Source of the DNA: Heloderma charlesbogerti
Taxonomy: Eukaryota > Chordata > Lepidosauria > Squamata > Helodermatidae
Direction of reading: 5' to 3'
Length of the DNA stretch: 64,000 bases
Assembly: GCA_026122225.1 (NCBI GenBank)
Contig: JANEZZ010002068.1
Location: 868,001 to 932,000 of the forward strand
The notes beneath the pieces are model-generated. The model saw only the letters and a program-made list of their open reading frames with translations. It had not been told where the DNA came from and made no database searches. This document shows positions 63,466-64,000 of this stretch, piece after piece. Made by a program: the position numbers and the translations under genes. Within the stretch, counting starts at the first letter, position 1; each line of letters opens with the position of its first letter.

Positions 63466-64000
63466 GATTCATAGCCCCCCCCCCCAAATTGGCACCACCA
63501 GCTTCCGCTGCGATGCATCAGAGTGCATGGAAAAATCACCCCCCCAAAAAAACAACCCCAATGTCTGTGGGATTGCATCAGGATTCTTTTAGAGTGGATT
63601 GTTTTAAATTGGTCTTGGTTCCTTTGAGCCTCCAAGGGAGGGCAGATGTCCTCAAAGGTAGGGTATTGAATCCACTGAATCAAATTAAAAAATGTGCGCT
63701 GTTTTACCAACGCCACACAGCACATGAATAAAACACAGCACTAAAAGAATTGGGGTGCAGCCATAGTGACGATCAATGTGGTTGCGTTGTGTTTTCTTTA
63801 CAGTGTTTTATCCTACACCTCAGCATTGCTAACATGGCAGAGGAGAAAGATGCAATGTAACGGGAAGTGGAGGCGAGCAGTGTGTGCTCTGATTCCAGAT
63901 TTCATTTCACACATTTTCCCAGTTAAGCTGGACTTCTGGAAGGATGGGACGCAGGGCAGGACAAATGTCTGTAGCAATAAAGGAACGCAATAGCAGAGGG
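63466..64000. other. unassigned DNA to window end
   Basis: C-run at 63475-63485. CACCAGCTTCCGCTGCGATG at about 63498 echoes sequence downstream of foldback copy 1, so the family may extend this far. Nothing else is recognised. Confidence 0.35.

Overview
The window looks like squamate reptile (lizard or snake) nuclear DNA from a gene-poor, repeat-dense region. The evidence is the combination of repeat families: RTE-BovB LINEs, an L2-clade LINE, many CR1 LINE pieces, tRNA-derived SINEs of the Sauria type, 5S-rRNA-derived SINEs, many short hAT-like DNA transposons, and abundant GATA/GACA (Bkm-type) microsatellites. No convincing host protein-coding exon was found on either strand. Every long reading frame with a recognisable domain belongs to a LINE. 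The other very long frames are translations of tandem repeats. All family names come from recognising sequence and protein motifs; no database was searched.

Layout. 1-3520: a BovB 3' fragment, a SINE, a second SINE-like repeat and an antisense BovB copy that keeps the endonuclease but has lost most of its reverse transcriptase. 3957-15430: one very large simple-sequence array, apparently interrupted by a SINE (4050-4266) and by a nearly complete antisense L2-clade LINE (4561 to about 8655). Its core, about 9880-14010, is a heptamer (ATCATCT)n flanked on both sides by mosaics of ATCT, ATCC and ATC repeats. 15430-20850: mostly unrecognised sequence, one hAT-like MITE with perfect 8-bp target duplications, and antisense CR1 pieces. 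20850-37100: MITEs, foldback repeats, several CR1 3' ends (one has grown into a roughly 900-bp ATTCT array) and stretches that look single-copy. 37127-39530: a polypurine tract, a truncated MITE, an 813-bp palindrome-packed hAT-like MITE with perfect 8-bp target duplications, and another GATA/GACA array. 40000-49400: more MITEs, a 5S-rRNA-derived SINE that seems to end in a CR1 tail, a probable non-autonomous Helitron inserted in an L2 3' end, and a CR1 ORF2 remnant. 49400-57100: sparse repeats and a second 5S-derived SINE with a different tail. 57100-64000: a candidate solo LTR, a small hAT MITE, an ORF1-only L1-like element with a 12-bp target duplication and poly(A) tail, a second BovB 3' fragment, a polypurine tract and another MITE.

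Nothing here forms an operon or pathway. The functional relationships are parasitic: tRNA- and 5S-derived SINEs would be transcribed by Pol III and copied by LINE machinery (BovB, CR1 or L2), and MITEs would be mobilised by hAT-type transposases encoded elsewhere. The strongest candidates for something undescribed are the palindrome-nested hAT-like MITE (38114-38926), the ORF1-only L1-like element (58054-59968), the hybrid heptamer array, and the 5S/CR1 chimeric SINE.
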